The position numbers and the translations under genes were made by a program. A stretch of 64,000 bases of DNA from the NCBI GenBank assembly GCA_964030785.1, contig OZ034972.1:49340038-49404037 (forward strand). The letters run 5' to 3'. The notes beneath the pieces are model-generated. The model saw nothing but the letters and a program-made list of their open reading frames with translations. It made no database searches and had not been told where the DNA came from. Source of the stretch: Siderastrea siderea (lineage: Eukaryota; Cnidaria; Anthozoa; Scleractinia; Rhizangiidae). Below are positions 46,863 through 58,552 of the stretch, in pieces; positions within the stretch are counted from its first letter, which is position 1; each line of letters starts with the position of its first letter.

Positions 46863-48016
46863 GAAAAGCACGTACGAATGTGTAGGGCACTTTTTGCCGA
46901 CGCCATTGTTTATATTTTGAACTGAACTTCACCCGATAAACCAACAGCCATGACTAGAAACAGCGTATAAAATTCAGTTCGGGATTTTGAAATGAAAGAT
47001 TGGAAACAAGCTTCACACGATGTATTTAAAAGGTACAGCATTTACGGACGTTTGTATGGCTGGTTGCCGTTTTCAACAACGGTTTTTGTAAATACTTGTT
47101 CAAACCTTCTGGGAGTGTTCGACCTTTGTTTGCAATTGCCAAGCTATTCAAAAAAGTATTTTTGCTTTGTGGTTCACGAATTGTCCAAGCTTGAGCATAT
47201 CATGAAATCGTTATGTTCGGCACAATCTCACAGAATTTCAACGGCAAGTCTCTTTCAAACCTTCTGGAACTGCTGGAAGTCTTATCCTATCCTCTACATT
47301 TGCTCTTGGGGGCTCTTTTCGGTCTATTTTTCTTGATTGAAGCGATACCTAAATTCGATGACAGGCGTTTTGTTTTCGCTCTTGTAGGAGAGTACTGTAA
47401 AACTCGTTTAGCGATATTACCTTAAGTTTTCCTTGTTCGACGCTGGGCTGTCGGTTTTCTTTTGCTCCAAGGGTTTGATGTCCGAACTTTTAGAAACCAT
47501 CCTATTGCAGTAAAGTTATTTACTCAAAGGCAGCTTGCTCTGCCGTTTTTGTTCAAGACTTTTTCGATCAAATTGTTCAAAAAGAATTCTACCTTAAGCC
47601 ACGCAATGGACTTTCATGAGGGTCTATTTATACGAGCATTTTAAGGAATTAAAAATTTCTTTAATTCTCAATTGACTTCTCGTGATATCAATTATTTGAT
47701 TTTTTTTAGCGGTATCAGGTAGAATGTTGTCAAAAGTGACTGGTTAGTGTTGAGTTGAAATTGAAGTTCTCTTTTTTTTGTCACTTTGTGAATTAGTTTA
47801 AAGTGATCATTCCCAGCTCTGATTCCATCTTCTCTGTTGTGCTGTGTGTGGGTCACGTAATAAGGCTATTTTCGTTTCACTCAGGGTAAACCACACCCGC
47901 GGGAAATGCGAAACGCCTGCGATAAGTGCGAGCACTGGGGACGAGAATATGCTGTGCGATCCTTTGGTTCTGCGGCTCTTATTCTCGTGTATGCGTAGTC
48001 GCTTTCACTAATCAAG
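46863..48016. other. Upstream flank and likely promoter of POMP
   Basis: No exon was recognised. Near the start codon, GGTCACGTAATAAGG (about 47851-47865) contains a bZIP-type TCACGTAA. The stretch 47900-48016 is GC-richer than its surroundings and lacks a TATA box, as usual for a housekeeping gene. Confidence 0.45.
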
Positions 48017-51000
48017 ATGGCCGACTTGGTAAGTCGATTTTTGAAGTTAATTTTTCTGCGATATTTTCGTTGTCCTTCCCTCCAGTGTTCCTATCACATG
48101 TTTTAAACAAAAATATAAGACAGGGAAGGGCTTCTCAATGAGATTCTGTGGGTTAAAAGGCTTCTTTCTGCTACGATTAGCTTCTCGGTTTTAATTTCGC
48201 TGTGTCATGCATGTGCTGTCAGGGATTTCAGACTTTGCGAACAAAAAGGTGAAGTTGAGTCGGTGCTTGTTTTCGACTTTTAAGAAAAGGAGGCACTTAC
48301 AAAACTTTCGAGAAAAGCATTTTACAACTTGAAACGCCATATTTTTCTCGAGAACATGCTTTGATGTTTCCCTGATAAGCTTTACACATGGTTAAGTTGT
48401 TAAATTACAATCGCTCATGAAAACCGAATGTACTTTCCTTGTAATAGAAGCTCTTGCCTTATCAATTATCTCACTTGTTCTTTAAAATTTAGTTTTCAAT
48501 TATCGTTGTGGCAGGCACCTGACAATTATGAGTAAGAGCTAGTTTAACTTAACCAACTACTCAAATATTGGGAAAAATAGACCCCTTTCTCTTTTTTAAA
48601 TACCTTATCTTTATTTTAGACGTAAGACAAGCAAACATGGAAAGAACAAAAAGTGGTTTCTATTTGGGCCAATTTAGCTGTTTGGCCTGAATTAACTTTC
48701 AGTAGTAGTGAAACTGGCTTCAATCTTTTTTTAACTGTACAGGAGGGCATTTGTCCCCAGTCTGATGCATTTGCCAATTAATTTGGTTTCAAAACATTTG
48801 CATGCTGTGGTTTGGCTTGTAACTAAACCTCCGGTTAAGTCCGTCTGCAAACCAGCACCAGAATCCTTGTACTGGACCTCCAATGGCGTACCAGGATTTG
48901 AGTATGTGTCATGATTGGCCTGTTAAAAATGGCCATTGTTCGATGAGCTAGCAAGACTGGTAATAGCCATCCAGATTAAAGGGGAATTCAAGACCCACTT
49001 ACGGTGTTTCGTTGAGGGTCCAAAACAAGGATTTTGGTGCTGCTTCACAGACGTTACTAGCTGAGGGCATAGTTACTTGAGGGACTGGTTATGAAAATTT
49101 GCAAGTTTCAAAGGCCTCAACAAAGGTGCTGCAATTTATGTTGAAAGTACTACAACAGTGCACAATGTTTTGTTTTACGTTCGCACACTATGGCTGAATA
49201 ACTTAAAAGTGACATTCTTATTGGTTCGTTGCTCATGCAAAATACATAACCTATAGTTGTTTGTGCACCGTCAAGGCTAAAAATGGTAACAAAAACATAA
49301 AACAAAGGACTTAGCTGAGCTTCATAACCAGATTCTTTTATTAACTATGCTGAGGGTCAGAGTACATCTGCAATGCAGGCTAGTTGACTTGGGGTCATGG
49401 TTATTTGGTGGAATGACTGTTGTGTTGCAGTACACTTTCTAGTGAAAAAAGTCTAAAGGTGTTTTCTCTTTGTTGTAACAAAGTTTCTCATTATCAATAA
49501 GGGCAAACCAGTAAGATGGCTGATAACTAATGCTTAAATTATCTTGTAGTCTGCCCTTCCTGGTAAAGTCCAGGCTGCAACTGAAGTGAGTTCTTCTGTA
49601 GGTCATTATGGCGTACCAGATCACATGAGAACAGGGTGAGTATTTAAAACACAACAGTAGTTTAAACACAACATATAGTACAATAATGCTGTAACCCCAG
49701 GAAAAAATTCAAGAAGCATGGAAAGTGTTGTTCTACAAGCAATTGCAAAACTGTTCAGACAAACACTTTACTTCCGGTCACTTCTGACATTCCCATAGTC
49801 AATACGCATTTCCCCCCTCCCTCGCTATCAATGTTGTTATGGATTTAGTGGTGACATTCAAAGTAACAAGCAACAACATTGAAAGGGGGAGGGGGGGGGG
49901 GGGTCAGAAATGAAATTTACTTTTCCATTTGCTTTCAAGAGTGCATTTTTAGATGGAAATCCATTCTTCTGGCAGAGTGTCTCAACAATTTTGCAAGCGC
50001 TTGTAGCACCAATTCATGCATACATGTATATTTTAAACTGTTCTCAGTTACAAGTAATTGCTTTGTAGTTTTGGTTTGGGGCATCTGTGGGCTTCTCAAT
50101 ACAACTAAATTCCTAGTTCTATAAATGTTTCCTTTTATGAGGTTCATATAGCTTGAAGCTCAAGTTTCACTTGCAGGTGTATTTGAAACAGTTTGGTTGG
50201 CACTGGTAGTGCTAGATCGGTGCTTTAGCTGATTTTATGTAATGCTCGGTGTTCTTCTCACCCTTTTGGTAGGTGAAGAGGTCGTTATTGTCGTGATCTG
50301 CTCCTGTCGACCTCTCTCTGGCATGTACATGTAGTATTTGGTTTCTATAACACCTCTCCCTCTCTATGTTAAAAACAGTTTATCTTTGCATTGTTATTCA
50401 TGTGATGGTATTTTTTTGCTGATGTTATTAGGGAAGGCAACTTTTAACTGCAATATTATTGTTATCAATGTACTGTATGAATGCAATTTTTATTGTCAGT
50501 AGTGTCCAGTTGTGATGCTAGCATCTTATTTTAATGCAGCTTTGCATGTTTGTCATAGTTTTGCAAATGTCAAGAGTGTGTTGATCTCAAGTCATCCTTT
50601 AGAAACTACAGAGAAAAATGTAAGTCTCTTTTGATTTTTCTTAGTTACATACTGACATCTTTTGGAATATGGTTGCTTGCCATATTTGAACCTGTCCAGT
50701 ACTAGCTTCAATTGGTGACTTCTTGCAGGGAGTTTGAAAGGTTCCTTCTCATGTGAACCTCCATCCCAACTACTATAGTTTTTAACCAGGGAGAATAATG
50801 CAAATGTAGCTTAGTGGAAGTCTTGTGGCAGTAGTATTGGATCAGTCATTTGGAGGATTCAGCGTAATAAGATAACTGAAAACGTTACTCTGGGGTAAAA
50901 ATTTTCTTCGTGATGTATAAAAAGAAACATTCTAAAACCTAATGTTTCATTTTGCTTTCTGTATGGGAAGTGGTGAGGAATTTCTAAAAAAAAAATATTG

Positions 51001-53052
51001 GTTGTATATATTTAAAGAAATACTTTTTTCAAACTGATTAAGTTTGTTGAACTTGTAGGTTTTGCAAAATCAAGAGATTCTGGATTTCAAGATGCTTAGA
51101 AATACACAAGGACTGCAGGCTCCATTGAAACTAAAGATGGAAAGAGCTGTTGCATCCAAGGTAAAAAAAAAAAAAGTCGTGTCCTAGAGGGAAAGCAGGG
51201 TCACTGTATGTGACATTCTCCAAGGGCCGATTTAGATGGTACGAATTTTGCTCACGACTGTCGCTTGCCATTTTTGTAGTGCAGGCTGCTCACGTGAAGC
51301 AAAGATCGTAAATAACTTGTCATTCTAACATTTTGATTGTGGCTATGACTGTCATAGGTTTTTAAGACATGTTTCAAAATCCTACGACATTTTCCATGTT
51401 GTGTGCAACTGTCATGAAGGTGTTGTATGTCTGATTTAGACAACACGACAACACAAAAATCATACCATCTAAATCGGCCCTTACAGCGACTTGTAATTTG
51501 TGATGTTCACTTTTCTATTTGCAGATCCAGCGGTTACCCTGTTTGCCAAGCTCAATGGTTGCTTTAGATACTCTAATGGGCACAGATGAGAGTATAGGAT
51601 TTGAAGACTTCTTGAATGGTAAGATACTCAGTAAATTTGTAATCACAATTTCCTTCCTGTAGTCTACTTCTTCTCAGAAGTCTAAAATACAAAGCAACAA
51701 AACCAGCTGTGAATGCAGTAGAATACAGTTATCTTGGACACTCAAGGGTTACATGTACACAAGTATACAAAAATTAAATTTTTATGAGCACTGCCACATG
51801 AAGTAGCTAAGAAGGAAGAAATGTATTTTATTAAACCAACTTTTATTTTAATAATATTTAAACAATGCACCATAAATACAATGCATGCATTGGCAATGTA
51901 GCGATAAATCTATTTTAAAAAGGTAAATATAACATATAATATGTAGATTTCAACATTAAAACCTGTTTTTCTCAAACATCACAAACACAAGAGTCCTTAC
52001 CAACCTTGAGAAATGCAAACACAGGCACAAGAATCAAAATGTTTTGACCCTTGTGCCTGTGGTTCCACTGGTGCTTGCATTGCCAGTGAAAACTAGGCTT
52101 AAGTCGTTTTGCTATATAGATGTTGTACATATTAATGATTCATTTGCTTTATATTTAGGTAAGCTTTATTATATTAGAAAACACTAGCATTTATGCTACA
52201 GCCTAGTTTACTCCTGACCACAAAAGATTGCTTTCAGATCCAGTGTATGCTGAAGGCCAGGATTGGCTTGCTTTTGGTTCATGGATCAACAGAGTTAGAA
52301 GAAAAAAGTGAACAGTTTTTGTTCCTCTACTCTAATTTTCCATTTTCACTTGACAATCCATCAAGAAAAAAATGACTGCCACAATATTGAACATGATATC
52401 CACAAAATGCAGGATTGTGACTTTCTAATTGTCTTGGAAACAATTTTATTTGCACTTCTGATGGCATAGGCAAAGAAGTGGTCGCTTGCCACTAACACAT
52501 CACAACATTTTGCTTTATCTCGCTCAACAACAACATTGTTTACTACTATCACATTGTGTTTGATCAGGGCTGAATTCAAGCTACTCTGGTGTTCTGTTGG
52601 AAAGAACATTTCCCAACCAGCACCAAACTTTTGTTAGAGCAGTTTTAAATGAGTGTCAAAAGTAATGTTGTATTTGCTTTGGTCTTGCTTTACTATGCTC
52701 TCTGATTGGTTTAAAAAGCTCGCGCCACTTTCTCAGCCAATCAGAAATAAAACCAAAACCAATCTTGACTTGCATGCATTTTCCTGCCCTGGACACTAAT
52801 TCTAGTATTTGCTTCAATTTGTGATTGGTTAATTTTGTTTTTTGTTCCTGTTGTGATTGGTTAGTGTTTTACAACACTCATTTGAAAACCACTATTATAG
52901 GTCATTAGCTATTTCAACTGAAAATGGTTTCAGAAATGGTTGGAAAATGTGTAAAAGAACTCAAGTATTTTCTTTATGTTTCAGTTGCTGGAGATTCTGA
53001 AGTCACATGTGATCCACACCTTACCATGGAGAACAAAATGGGCCTTCACTGA
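48017..53052 (+). CDS. POMP: POMP, proteasome maturation protein (Ump1 homologue), six exons
   Basis: The exons are 48017-48028, 49550-49635, 50559-50619, 51059-51160, 51525-51618 and 52985-53052. All have GT-AG introns and all phases close, giving 140 residues; human POMP is 141. The protein opens MADLSALPG (exon 1 codes only MADL). It carries GFANVKSVLISSHPLETTEKN-type sequence, then LRNTQGLQAPLKLKMER, IQRLPCLPSS, LDTLMGTDESIGFEDFLN and DPHLTMENKMGLH, in the same order and spacing as the UMP1 domain along its whole length. POMP is the chaperone that guides 20S proteasome half-mer assembly at the ER and is then degraded as the first substrate. The ATG context is AAGATGG. It lies 11-12 kb downstream of Gsx in the same orientation. 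Identification is firm. Confidence 0.96.
48843..49052. mobile_element. MITE-like element with ~40 bp inverted ends in POMP intron 1
   Basis: GTCTGCAAACCAGCACCAGA and onward (48843-48882) matches the reverse complement of 49013-49052 with about seven differences. Non-coding. Confidence 0.75.
51222..51482. mobile_element. MITE with perfect ~20 bp terminal inverted repeats in POMP intron 4
   Basis: AAGGGCCGATTTAGATGGTA at the left end is the exact reverse complement of the right end. The 261 bp interior is non-coding. Perfect termini suggest recent activity. Confidence 0.9.
52640..52889. mobile_element. ATTGG-rich MITE, copy 1, in POMP intron 5
   Basis: The ends CAGTTTTAAATGAGTG and the reverse complement of 52866-52889 (GTTTTCAAATGAGTGTTG) pair. 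The interior holds several CTGATTGGTT/AACCAATCAG units. It is related in inverted orientation to 60985-61267. Confidence 0.8.
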
Positions 53053-53462
53053 TTTGTCCCTTTTTTATTTATCTTAGTTTTTCCCAAGCATTACCAACTG
53101 GCACCCCAAGCTGATGCTATGAGCATTTATTGTGAAATATTTTGTAATAATGCTAAACTGCAAGACAGACCATTTTTTGTCTGAGGTTGTTGTGTGTTTT
53201 GTGAACATAAGGTCTGAGACATGTGGATAGAGTGGGCCTGACCAGCAGGCAAGTGACTGTTGAGTTCTCATGCCTACCCTTCACCCCTGGTAAGCATTAG
53301 AAAGAAAAATCCATCTGCCTTGCAAAGGATTAAAATGCTCACAGCATGAGGTTGGGAGACACGTTATGTAAAACACTCAGAGTGTACCATCTGTATGGTC
53401 CTGTGTGTAAAATGATAACAAGTTTATACATGTATGACGGAAGCTGGAAAGAACATCATAGG

Positions 53463-53646
53463 CACTTTCGTGAAATAAAACAAAATATCTATGTGCAAGG
53501 CTGTATAAATAGTATTATTTTTCAGTCTTCACAGATTCTTATCTTTCCCTTTTTCACTTTCGTGAAATAAAACGAAATATCTATGTTCAAGGCTGTATAA
53601 ATAGTATTAATTTTCAGCCTTCACATAATCTTATCTTTCCCTTTTT
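53463..53646 (+). repeat. 92 bp tandem duplication in the POMP 3' untranslated region
   Basis: CACTTTCGTGAAATAAAACA at 53463 recurs at 53555, followed in both by ATATCTATGT(G/T)CAAGGCTG, AAATAGTATTA and TTATCTTTCCCTTTTT. Each copy carries an AATAAA (53474-53479 and about 53566-53571), so the poly(A) signal is doubled. Confidence 0.9.
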
Positions 53647-54553
53647 AGCCAGAACCAAAAGTGAAATACTCTATTTGTTTTTTCATCTCACTGGAGTGTT
53701 TGAGGTACATGTTGCAAGAATTCTAGATTTTGGCACTTGCATGGGCAAAAAAATGTGAAAGCACAAGTGCAAACACTTCAGGGGGAGAAAAAATTATTTA
53801 AGACAGTGGCACTTTGAAATAGCTTACCGGTAGTAAGTTTTGGAAAATTAATTCCCATATTTTGCAGAACAGTCTGTATTATTCTTTTTCTGATCATAAA
53901 GCCACCTGTTATTCACAGTTTAGCCTACGCGTAGGCTATTCACAGTTTCCTGACACCGCTCAATGGCCAAAAAAGAACCCGTCTAATGTACAAATAGCTA
54001 AAAGGGCTTTTTTCGATGACAGAAAAAACGTTTAGTACATGTCAGACGCTTGCAGTTATGCGTGCACCTCTAATAAGCAGTGGTAAAAGGAAAGCCTCTA
54101 AAACAAACGCAGGCTGAAATGGAGAAGCACATATTTTGGAGCAATACAAGCAAAACTTACCATAGCTTTAGAAACTAACCCCCTAGCTTGTTTATCACAT
54201 TACGCTTCTTTAAAATTAACATGCAATAGCAAAGCATACTATAAATCATTTGTGTCTTGTCTTAATATAATCTTGTCTTTTCATCCAGTGTTAAGTTCCT
54301 TGTATCTTGACATCTTGATTTGTAAGAAACGGCGTGCGCTCCTAAAACCAAAAAAATAATAACCTTTAACTGCACAAAAGATTATTTCACGGTTGTGTGT
54401 TGCGACATCTACTTCATTACAATCAAACTAGCTTACGTTGGTTGTGATAACGAAAAGCATGTATGACAAGAAACACACAAGTGTCAATTATACATTTCGC
54501 AAACAGTTGTTTTGCCACAACACACCACAAGGATTAGCAAGTGACTTGTTAAA
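53647..54553. other. No gene recognised; one perfect palindrome
   Basis: TAGCCTACGCGTAGGCTA at 53921-53938 is a perfect 18 bp palindrome flanked on both sides by ATTCACAGTTT. Nothing else is supported. Confidence 0.5.
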
Positions 54554-54934
54554 GGGGCATAGTCATGAAGATTTCACAGATTTTTGGTCAAAACTGTGCT
54601 AAAATTATCGGTAGCGAGCTTAATCCACGCCCAACATTTTGTTTGAACATTTAAAGGAATATACTAATTTAATTTCATTAAGAGAAAACAAATCATGACC
54701 ATTTAATATCGATTTAATGTCAATACGCTGAAAGAATTTGAAAAGTTTAGCCTAATTTTTTCAAGTTGCAATCCATTTCCATCCGTGCCATCCGTAGCAA
54801 CAGACGACAGAAAGTAGTTTCAGTGAAATAATATAGTCTTTCGTAACAAAAGTAGACCATTATTTGTGGGCGTTCATTGATGTGAGGACATATTTTTGAT
54901 TTTTAAAGTGAAGTAAAATAGCGTGACTATGCCC
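54554..54934. mobile_element. MITE-like element, ends GGGGCATAGTCA...TGACTATGCCC
   Basis: The first 12 bp of the left end are matched by the reverse complement at the right end (GGGCATAGTCACGC). The 380 bp interior is AT-rich and non-coding. Confidence 0.75.
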
Positions 54935-55321
54935 AACTGTCGTGGAGGTAGTTCCCACCTATTTGCCGTTTCCATACTAGAGAAGGATGTTTTGTCTGCG
55001 ATGGATCATTCGTCTTATTGCGGGAAAGGGACAGTTATGATTGTACACGGATAACGTTTGAATTTATCCACCTAATCATCTGTGTTAGAGGGACGGGGTT
55101 AACATCTGAGAAGGGCAACTTGTCTTCAGTCAATCTCTTTCATACTAGGACGGATAACTCGTCAGACTGGTTATCCGAGTAGACGGACGAATTGTCTATT
55201 GCTAACTGAATCGCTCTTAACCACAACGTGCCAAAGGATAGGGCATAATTTTTAAGAAATTAGGATCAGCATTTAGGGATACACCGTGTTTGAACTCGCT
55301 TGAATAAAAAGAAACAAATAC

Positions 55322-55592
55322 GATGCCGGTTTCACAAATCACCCTACAGTACAATGCCGCAACATGTTTTACAGTGGAAAATTTAGTAGGGAATTTTGCT
55401 CTTGGAGAGAAAGAACAAATGTGATGCCAGGAGGGAGGACTCAGATTTATTCTGAGTAATCACGACTGATTCAACATTTCTTCTTTTAACACATTTCTCA
55501 CAGTCGTCACTCCATTATCAAATGTGATGCCAGTTTCACAAATCGCTCAACATGACAATGCCGCAACATGTTTTACAGTGGAAAATTAAGTA
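55322..55592 (+). repeat. Pair of ~67 bp direct repeats 204 bp apart
   Basis: GATGCCGGTTTCACAAATC at 55322 and GATGCCAGTTTCACAAATC at 55526 both lead into ACAATGCCGCAACATG and TTTTACAGTGGAAAATT. Another GTGATGCCAGGAGG lies between them near 55421. Confidence 0.85.
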
Positions 55593-56267
55593 AGTCGCCT
55601 CCAAAAAAACTGAAAAAAGACATGCAAACGAACAAACCTTTTACACCCCAATGGAGGATACAAAGCCTAAGGCACATTTTATTTTATATTTCCGTGTATA
55701 TTACAGTTTCTCAAAAAGTTAACTCCTAGGCGAGTGCAGCATCGCCTTGAGTTTTAGCTTAAGCGTTAAATTTAAGGTAATTGTTAAGTGAGCACTGACC
55801 TGATTTAAGTCTTGTAGAGGGAAAAGTTGCTGTTAATTGTGGAAAAGTGATAATACTTGGGTTAGAGAACAATTTTACACCGTTAATTGTCATGCATTTT
55901 AGCTCAAAACGAAAATAAGAAAAAAATTAAATCTCGCCGAGTTCAAACATCTAGCCTATCTTTAAAGTTGGAACAAAAGCTGAAGGCGTCTTCATAAGTA
56001 ATAAACCTTCACAATTTGGTGATCTCGTGTTTTCGCATGATTAACATCCAAAACACGAGAGTAGTATACACGAAAGAACCAGAGTATGACAGCAATATGT
56101 TTCTGTAACTTTCTGTCTGGCTTCTTCGTCGTCGTCAAATGTCGTTAATCGACAGAAAACGATTTTGGAAAAGCTGGAAAGATTGGAGACTTCAATTTCC
56201 CAATTTCTGTTATTGGGCCATTCACAGACACCAACTTGTATTTTCCAACATGAGTCTGCAAACTTAA

Positions 56268-56705
56268 GGCTCCGCCTACACGGGTCCGGATTTCAATCGT
56301 TTTGGTTTGAAAACGCAGACTTTTCTATCTGGTTAACAAGGCCTCCTGTCCGCGTGCATACGAGCGAAAAACGATACAAAACGCTCCGAAAATGGAGATC
56401 TTCACGTTCAAACGGTGTTTTAAGTGGAGCTTTTGAAAACGGAGATTTGCCATTTACGTGGACGTCAACGGAGGTTTTCGAAAATGATGATGAAAGAAGA
56501 TGGTATCTAGTCAACCACGTTGCTCACGATATGATTAGACGACATGGCGAACACCGTTTTTCAAAGGTTTTCAATCGTATACGTGTGGACAGCGAAAGCG
56601 AGAGGAAACGTCTACGTATGGACGGAAAACTTGTCGAAAACGCGTATTCAAAAATCTCTGTTTTCAGACAAAAACGGTTGAAAACGGATACGTGTGGACG
56701 TAGCC
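56268..56705. mobile_element. MITE-like element, ends GGCTCCGCCTACACG...CGTGTGGACGTAGCC
   Basis: The left end GGCTCCGCCTACACGGGTCC pairs with the reverse complement of the right end (GGCTACGTCCACACGTATCC); inner sequence with repeated GAAAACG words also pairs. TTAA occurs just outside both ends (56264-56267 and 56707-56710), consistent with TTAA-targeted insertion. It produces a 181-codon open frame that is not a protein gene. Confidence 0.8.
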
Positions 56706-56710
56706 TTTAA

Positions 56711-58422
56711 TAGTCTACCGTGTTAAGGAGGCTGGTACAACTGGGCTTAAGGGTAGGCACATTATACACGTCACAAATTGCGCACAGTTTTCACGCGATG
56801 AAAATGCAGTGTGGGTCCACCCCTTCGAAGTTGTTGCACGCAATCCTAGAAGTAGAATAACGTTCTAATTCTGTAGCATTGCGCGCAACAACGTAAGCAG
56901 TGACATTGTACGTAAATTTGCACTGAGTGTTTGGGCCACAAGAATCCATATTACGGCTGCAATATCTCCACAGTGCTGAGATTCGAGATCTGAACTGAGT
57001 CTATGAGAGAACGGGAAAGCACGGTTAAAGTGCTCATCACCCAAGAAAAACAAACAAACAAACAAACAGAACAAACAAACAAAAACAAACAAACAAAAAC
57101 ATCTCGTGTTCCACGTACATGGGAACGTTTTTATCGTGCCTTAGATTTAAGGTTATTTAGAACTTATCGCACGGTACAAAGATTATTTTAAATGAAGATG
57201 AAAATGTTGTTTGCAAAACGCTACTTGCAAGTTAAATAGCTTTTGAAATATTGCAAGCACCACTAGTGAGTGCAGTGTCTAAACGTCTGTTTATATGTAG
57301 GAACAAGTCCTCAAAAGGGTTAATTGAAATAAAAACGTAGCACGTCATTTTCATGTCTATCAGTTAAGTTCAATCCTTTGCTGATTTTCCCCGTTCAAGT
57401 CTCTGTCATTCCATGTCGCGTGTGCCTCACTGTCTTGTTCATTACAGTAAGATTGCTCCCTTGCTTTAATATTCAGTTTATGATTCATATTGTTAAACTC
57501 TCTTTCAGTCAGTCTGTCTCAGTTTGCGTGTTGTGTTCTTGTTTGTTCTGTAAAGTAGACAAAATATTTAAGTTTCAAAAAGATAAATATAATTTTAAAA
57601 TTGTCTAAGTTAAGACATGACGCCGTTCAGTGTTTGACTACAGCATCTGTCACAGATCACAGATTTTCCTGGAACAACTACTAATCTTGAAGATAATCGC
57701 GAAACCAGAGCACCTTGCAAAAACTTCGCACACTTTAAGTTATGGTTTGTATTAATGTACCCTAATGTCTTTTATCATTCCAATGCCACGTCATTTTACC
57801 ATAAAAGGACAAAAGAGTAGACAAAACTGTAAACAACAGCGTGTTACACTAAAGGGATCCCGGCCGTATAAAACTGCTCTGTCCCTGTTTGACGACATAG
57901 CGTACAGCTGAGCATTGGAGCTCAATCACAGGGGAAATGAAATAGAATAACAAATATCTTTTTTCTGTGGGACTACAGATAATACTCACGAGTACATTTT
58001 ACTCATTGCTTTCATTTTTCCTCGCATGTGCGGAGCTTGGAAAAATACTACACAACCCGTCATATATCCTCGCGTATTATATCCAAAACCATAAAATAAG
58101 GTGTATGTATTTTTGAGTAAGTTTTACTTTCATAATTTTGCAGAACATGCGAGCTTTCTTGTAGGCTAATAGAATGGTAACGTACCCTAAGCTACTTTTT
58201 GCCACTGTTATCATGGTTATTGCAAGTGTTACTTCTGCACTGGAAACTCTTCTCTTTTCTCCGTTTTTGTACGCGACTTATCGAATATTGCAGATATTCT
58301 TAGCGGCCAAGTTGCACGATTTTTGAAAATTCTTATCTAGATCAGTACACTCCCTTTGGCAAGGTATATATTAAAATCCTCGTACTCTCCTAGCCAATTT
58401 GTAAACTTTAATACCGACAGCT
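56711..58422. other. No gene recognised; CAAA-rich run
   Basis: A CAAA-type run lies at about 57045-57101. No exon is supported between POMP and the SLC5 gene. Confidence 0.45.
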
Positions 58423-58428
58423 TTTATT
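58423..58428 (-). promoter_or_regulatory. Poly(A) signal of the SLC5 gene (reverse strand AATAAA)
   Basis: TTTATT on the + strand, about 125 bp beyond the SLC5 stop codon at 58553, supports 58704-58553 being the last coding exon. Confidence 0.5.
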
Positions 58429-58552
58429 GACGAAGTGACATTGTCTTAATGATTTCATTACAGTACTAGAGCATAACGTATTTTTGTAAAACAAAGTTTC
58501 CAGGAAAGCATTTTTTGGCAGATCTTAAAACAATATTCGAGACACAAAACGT

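Noticed and set aside
46992..47425. 114- and 70-codon frames upstream of POMP
   Set aside because: No recognisable domain, overlapping in two frames, and no splice partners found; left as unexplained.
56165..56710. 181-codon open frame on the + strand
   Set aside because: It covers a MITE with inverted ends from edge to edge and shows no protein family pattern.
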